A DNA stretch of 64,000 bases. Source: Podospora pseudoanserina (Eukaryota; Ascomycota; Sordariomycetes; Sordariales; Podosporaceae). The notes beneath the pieces were generated by a model that saw only the letters and a list, made by a program, of their open reading frames with translations, was not told where the DNA came from and did not search any database. Where the stretch lies: positions 3,472,001-3,536,000 of the forward strand of contig NC_085923.1 in NCBI RefSeq assembly GCF_035222485.1, given 5' to 3'. Made by a program: the position numbers and the translations under genes. This document shows, one piece after another, positions 59,443-64,000 of the stretch (its first letter is position 1; each line of letters opens with the position of its first letter).

Positions 59443-60317
59443 GGTGTTATATATTAATTCGGTGGTGTATGTGCGTCGAAAAAAGAGTGTAACGGGGTCG
59501 AGAAAAGCAACGAAACTAAACGATCGGGAAACAGTGAACTGGGTTTTCAACGGGTGCCCTTGGGCGACAGAAAGGGAGGCTCAATGTGGTCGGTTCATAA
59601 GTGAGAGAATGGCCGTGGCCGAACGGATTAGAAAAACAAAAGACGATGCTGGGATAGTCGCTCCGTCGAAAGAAATGGATCAAGAAGAATTCGCGGTCGG
59701 AAGACGTCGTCGTCGTCGCATCGTGTTTGTCTTGTCATTTTTTCCCCAAACTCCAGAAGTGACACCACGCGGCTAAATCTCGTCCTGGTCCATCCCTGTT
59801 CCCTCGGCTGATCCTCGCCAATAGACACCCGCTGGGTGGGTCAAAGCTGGTGCACGGGCCTTATTCAAACCCGTCACCCCGCTCCATCTTTGTCATCGTT
59901 GCCGCAGTAAACACGCCCCTTTTACCCCTGAATGCAACTCGCCACAAAATCATTACTATTTCACAGACTATCCTCTGCAAAACCAAACAATATGCACCCG
60001 TTGAAGTTGAGCAATCTTGAGATTTCAGAAGACCACAGACCTTGGAATCCTGACCAAACCACGATTGCTTGGGATTGCTTGGCATTGCCGTCAAAGCTCT
60101 TCAGTAGAAACATCATCACAAAATCAAATCACCGATACTGCGAGACAAACAGTTCCCGTTCCCCTCCTCGCCAATCCTGCCATGTCTTTTTGGCGATCAG
60201 TCAGCCATCCCGCCTGCCGGTCGACCACCAGGTCTCGGTAAAATCAGCCACGAACCCAGCTGCGGAGCACAGACCCCCAGGTATCATGATAGATCGGCCT
60301 AAGAGGTAAGGGACAGT
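59443..60317. promoter_or_regulatory. Divergent intergenic region
   Basis: 875 bases between the LAMTOR1-like gene and the Cys-rich membrane protein gene. Both promoters lie here, and possibly an unrecognised first exon with a signal peptide for the latter. Confidence 0.45.
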
Positions 60318-61516
60318 ATGGTGGACCGAACGATATATATCTTGCAGTATGTCCTTCAGATCTCGGAGGATGGAGCTCTGTTGCGTCTGGTACCTAGCCG
60401 CGAGATGTCTGATCAATCTCCTACATATCTTTTCCGCCCGGCCAGGCAGGCTTTGGTGGTGCCATTATCTCCATCTCCATCATCTTCATCAATGTTCCCA
60501 TCCACTCCTTCAGTGACCCGCACCACGGCTTCCATCGCAAGTAGCACTAGCCTTCAGCCCCAGCGACGACAAGCGGCAGGGACATGCCGGGCGGATGAGT
60601 CAACATGCCCCCAAGCAGGCTGGTGTTGTATGTTTTCTTTTATTCCCTTTATCGCCAACATGGCCGACCGCTGACTCTTTTCACCACCACAGGTAACAAA
60701 GATGAGACCTGTTTACTTGAAGCCGGGGCCTTCTTTTGCTGCCCAACCGGCGCCGGCAAAGGAGGTTGCGTCAGGGTCTGCCACTCCGGCGACTTCCAAT
60801 GTGGTGGCACCACCCCCGACACCATCGGCATCTGTTGCGCCAACAACCAAACCTGCATCGGCGGCGATACACCCCTTCCCTTCTGTGCTGACACTGGCGC
60901 ATCGAGCTCTACCAGGAAAACATCAACCTCGCTCACAACAAGCCAAACCAGCACTTCTTCTTACAGCGGCGACTCACACACCTCCAGCACCACAACGTCT
61001 CTGCAGTTTCCTACCCCCAGCCCCAACAATTCCCCCTCCTTCTCGACCTATCCAACTCATACGATATCCAACATCCCGTCACCGTCAGCCACTGAGCCCC
61101 CCTCCTCCAACTCCGGAATTTCCCTCGCAGCACAAATCACAGCGATCATCGTGCCTTTCGTAATCATAACCCTCATCATCTCCTGCATCTTTCGCTGCCG
61201 CCGCAAGAAGCAGCGCGGCACCCGGGTTCAATCCACCGATTTTACCGAACAGCAGAACACCAGCACGGGCACCACCGGCACGGGCATGAGCCATAACGCC
61301 GACGGGCTGCCCTCTTACAGCGCCTATTCTTCGTATCCCAAGACACCTCCTCCCCCGCCGCCCACATTTTCTGCTGGAAGGCTCTACGGGAGAGAAGCAA
61401 AAGAGGAAGATGGCAAGGTTATGAGCTCGCATGAGAGGTACATGATGGAGAGCAGGATGTTCAGGACACCAACACCTCAGTCGCCAGTTGGGCAAGGAGC
61501 GGGTAGGGGGCTGTGA
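60318..61516 (+). CDS. Cys-rich single-pass membrane protein
   Basis: Two exons, 60318-60627 and 60693-61516, phases consistent, 377 residues (348 if the ATG at 60405 is used). About 14 Cys lie between residues 85 and 180, with motifs TCPQAGWCC, LEAGAFFCCPTG, GICCANNQTC and PLPFC, so the domain should be disulphide-rich and extracellular. A Ser/Thr-rich stalk of about 90 residues follows, then one helix (QITAIIVPFVIITLIISCIF) with an RCRRKK stop-transfer, and a cytosolic tail of about 100 residues with Pro-rich PPPPPPTF. This layout resembles fungal wall-sensor-like proteins. No signal peptide is visible in exon 1, so the true start may be in an upstream exon. Function unknown. Confidence 0.75.
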
Positions 61517-61881
61517 AGAATGGAGATAATTACTTTAGTATCTGCCAACTGTAAAATGATATATCATACATCTGAACCATACCACCAGGGCTGCTCCGGA
61601 GCAAAGAGCGGCCAGTTCGCCGAGAGTTTGTCACAGGCATTAATGGGAGCCATCGTCGATAGCATCATATTGTCCCGCCCCGTCTTCCAAACAGCTTTTC
61701 AGAGGCGCGACTTTCCACCTCTTCGCTTTCTTCCCAGCAAACCCTTTTTTCCTCTCGCTTCAGCCACAGCCATCTTTATTTGGCCGTCGACGGCTGACAA
61801 GAATCGCCCAACAATCGTTTCCTCTCCCGTTGCCGTTTTCACCTTTTACTGACATGTCAAGAACCTGACCGGGACGACACG

Positions 61882-62837
61882 ATGGGTGAGACCAAACGCA
61901 AAGCCATGGCCATGGCGGGCACCACCGGCGACGCTAAGCGCATGCGCACATCCGCGGGCCCCCTTCCCACCGTTCCTGCGCCCTTCGACGACGTTGGCGA
62001 TGGTGCTGTCGACAAAGAACCGCCTCCACCCTTCCCTCCTAGTCCTCCTGCCACGGAGCCTGACAACACAACCAGCTCGGCCGCCGACAACTCGGTCGTG
62101 CCCAGCGCGCCGGCATCCCATTTCAAGCTTCTCCCAGGCGAAATTCGGAACATGATCTACCGTTATTGTCTTGTTTCCGACAGGACCATCGTCCCCGAAT
62201 CCCCAAGATCGAGATCCCATCACATAGCTTGCGTCAACCCAGAAACGGAACGAGCGGCGCCTTCTTCGGGTTAGCCCTGGGCACCGACAAGGACAAATTC
62301 GGCGAGGTTCTCTCTTTATTTTACGGAGAGAACAAGTTTGGCCTGTCCAGCCCATACCACAAATGCTGGGTAAATCGTGTCGGCAAACGGGGCGCCGGTT
62401 GCATCCGAGCCATCGTTATTCGCTGCGAGGGCAATGCCAATCACGCCAAGAGCTACCTCACCGAGATGCAAACCGCCCTCGTCAAACGGTGTCCTAATCT
62501 CCAATCCATTGGGCACAACTGCGACTGACCCATCCCCGCCGACTTTTTCTTTACGAGGATCACGGTAAGCCATATGGCCATGACTTGGCGTCGATTTAAG
62601 GATCTGGAGATGATCGGCCTGCAACATTACTATATGCCGGCGCGCGTTCAGGATAAGTCGCCGTTATGGGAGCTTCTCGTCAAGCTCTGTAAGCAAAGCA
62701 AGACCAGGGCCGTGGCCATGCAACGAGCGGGTATTTTTGTGACCGACAGAGCGGTGGGCAAGTGGGTTGAGGATAAGATCGTGGATAAGGGAAAAGTCGT
62801 TAGGGCATCGCACTCGAACGTAGACAGCCGGGACTAG
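61882..62837 (+). pseudogene. Broken 2EXR/F-box-like gene
   Basis: The start MGETKRKAM and a Pro/Ser-rich leader run into FKLLPGEIRNMIYRYCLV, the opening of a 2EXR (F-box-like) domain found in large fungal protein families. The family usually continues with a segment like LSLFYGENKF, which is present here (near 62320) but in another frame; the shift is near 62240-62270. Downstream, an in-frame TGA at 62526-62528 interrupts the protein, while the same frame goes on as PIPADFFFTRITVSHMAMTW and ends at 62837. No plausible intron removes both defects. So the gene is probably a recent pseudogene with one frameshift and one stop, or carries assembly errors. The intact length would be about 315 residues. 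Confidence 0.65.
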
Positions 62838-63586
62838 TGATTTTCCACGGATCAAGGAGGCGATAGCATAGCAAGGAAGCAGGATACCCGGTACGGAGGA
62901 ATTAGTGAGTAGTCAAAGCCATCATAACTAGCAATGTAAAACTACGTTGGCGCATATCGTATTCTCAAAACATGCCCCAAAAGAAAGTTGGTAGACCCCC
63001 TGAATATCGGTTTATGTCTCTCAACTATCTTTTTAGGTCTCTCAACTATTTTGTGAGACATAGGGTACTTTTATTTTAGGTCAATTAGTTGTTTTCAAGG
63101 CCTATATTAGCTGTTCTTTTCAAGGCGTACTAGGTATTTCTAAGGCCTACAACTATCCTCTGAGACATGGCTTACTTCTGTCGTGTCAGCCATTTTGTCT
63201 ACAGTGTGAACAATACTCTACAGGCGAGGTAAAATGCCACAAAGAGTGTGGGGAAATGTACCAACAAGGAAGCTCTAAAGAGCAACCAGAGGGTGGGTGG
63301 CTCATCCAACAAATCTCTGCCATGTTGTGACAAGAGCACATGGGTACTCTTTCAAATGGGAGCTTGCTGTGATATACCCCACAAAATTCAGGGTCTTCTC
63401 TCCATGATCTCAAGTCCACCGATACACAGGTACTTCTGAGGCTGCACAACTCCACCAGTGATACCAATCATATGAGGGAACTCATCTCCCGCATTCTGTC
63501 TCTCTCTGTTTCAACTCCATCTCTTACATCTCCCTCTCCATTCTAACCGGAACCTCAAGCCACACTCCTTCAGAGACGCCATCATC
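62838..63586. other. Intergenic region with AT-rich internal repeats
   Basis: Contains an AT-rich block at about 62985-63180 with repeated TCTCTCAACTAT and AAGGCCTA units and the inverted element GAGACAT. It may be the eroded remnant of a small repeat or MITE. The rest is the promoter of the secreted-protein gene. Confidence 0.5.
62985..63180. repeat. AT-rich block with direct and inverted short repeats
   Basis: GTCTCTCAACTATYTTTT occurs twice in tandem (near 63015 and 63034). GTGAGACATA and CTGAGACATG downstream are in inverted orientation to ATGTCTC. AAGGCCTA and AAGGCGTA units occur three times. Confidence 0.6.
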
Positions 63587-64000
63587 ATGTTGAAAGCTGT
63601 GTTTTTTCAACTGGCCGCGGTTTGCCTGGGGGTTTTGGCTTCTGAATGCGAGCCTTACTCTGAAGTTCCCATCTGGGGCACCGTCGAGTCTTCCACCGCG
63701 CCGCGCACTACTTCGTTGCCTACCACCACCAAGTCCTACTCCGTTGAGCCCCTCAATACCTGGACTGCCGAATCTACCTCTTCTCTCTGGGGATTTGGTG
63801 TCCATAAAACCACCTTGGAGACCAAGATTGCTGTTCGCGCCGGCAAGTTCATTCCTCTGTTTTTATGTCGCTTCAATCTGGAATGCTAAGATACCCTTTT
63901 GACAGAAGACGCTGATGTTGTCGGCAGCCATGTTTCCGAACGCGATCTATCAACCGCGGACGCTACCCCGATCCAGTCCGGCCCTGGCAAGTGCAACGGC
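63587..64000 (+). CDS. Secreted protein, 5' part (runs off the window)
   Basis: Exon 1 is 63587-63842 and exon 2 runs from 63906 to the window end. MLKAVFFQLAAVCLGVLASECEP is a signal peptide, followed by Ser/Thr-rich sequence (STAPRTTSLPTTTK, TWTAESTSSLWGFG). Reading on without splicing gives a stop at 63889 after 100 codons. Splicing at the GC donor GGCAAGTTC with the acceptor TTTTGACAG restores an open frame continuing EDADVVGSHVSERDL to the end of the window. GCAAGT is the usual form of a GC-AG donor, and no nearby GT donor works as well. The visible part is about 117 residues, with no recognisable domain yet; the gene is incomplete here. Confidence 0.72.

Overview
The window is nuclear DNA of a filamentous ascomycete, most likely a Sordariomycete and probably near the Sordariales (Podospora/Chaetomium type). 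The genus-level placement is inference from gene style, not from a database search. The evidence is short introns of about 50-70 bases with GTRNGT donors and CTAAC-type branch points, compact genes on both strands, fungal core proteins (a 20S proteasome alpha subunit, Mediator Med7, a Cdc4-type F-box/WD40 protein, a Bye1-type PHD/TFIIS/SPOC protein) and accessory enzymes typical of filamentous fungi. I describe 25 genes or gene remnants, all placed by reading frames, splice signals and motifs.

Left part (1-18 kb). A MARVEL-type membrane protein with a Gln-rich tail is followed by a run of accessory enzymes: an NmrA-type NAD(P)-binding protein, a SnoaL-like small protein, a DUF1772 (anthrone-oxygenase-like) membrane protein, a cytochrome P450, a divergently transcribed FAD monooxygenase, a small secreted protein, a class I glutamine amidotransferase-like protein and a class C beta-lactamase-like serine hydrolase. 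This looks like a set of secondary-metabolite tailoring genes. No polyketide synthase, peptide synthetase, terpene synthase or cluster regulator lies in the window.

Middle part (18-48 kb). After a 4.5 kb gene-free stretch comes conserved housekeeping DNA. It holds a GDP-mannose pyrophosphorylase-like protein (GMPPA type), a dynamin-like GTPase with a basic nuclear-localisation-like insert, a MAPEG protein, Cdc4, a Ser/Thr-rich secreted protein with an Asp-Ser repeat, a PAP2 lipid phosphatase with an apparent one-base frameshift, proteasome alpha-3, Bye1, Med7, a C2H2 zinc-finger coiled-coil protein and a small F-box protein whose long intron is filled with minisatellite sequence. Genes here are mostly arranged as convergent and divergent pairs.

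Right part (48-64 kb). This is gene-poor. A small Cys/Trp-rich conserved protein sits alone between 5.7 kb and 4.1 kb of sequence rich in simple repeats. Then come a probable LAMTOR1/Ego1 lysosomal (vacuolar) membrane anchor of TORC1 signalling, a Cys-rich single-pass membrane protein, a broken 2EXR/F-box-like gene, and the 5' part of a secreted-protein gene with a probable GC-AG intron that runs off the window. I saw no rRNA gene, confident tRNA, CRISPR array, retroelement or complete transposon.
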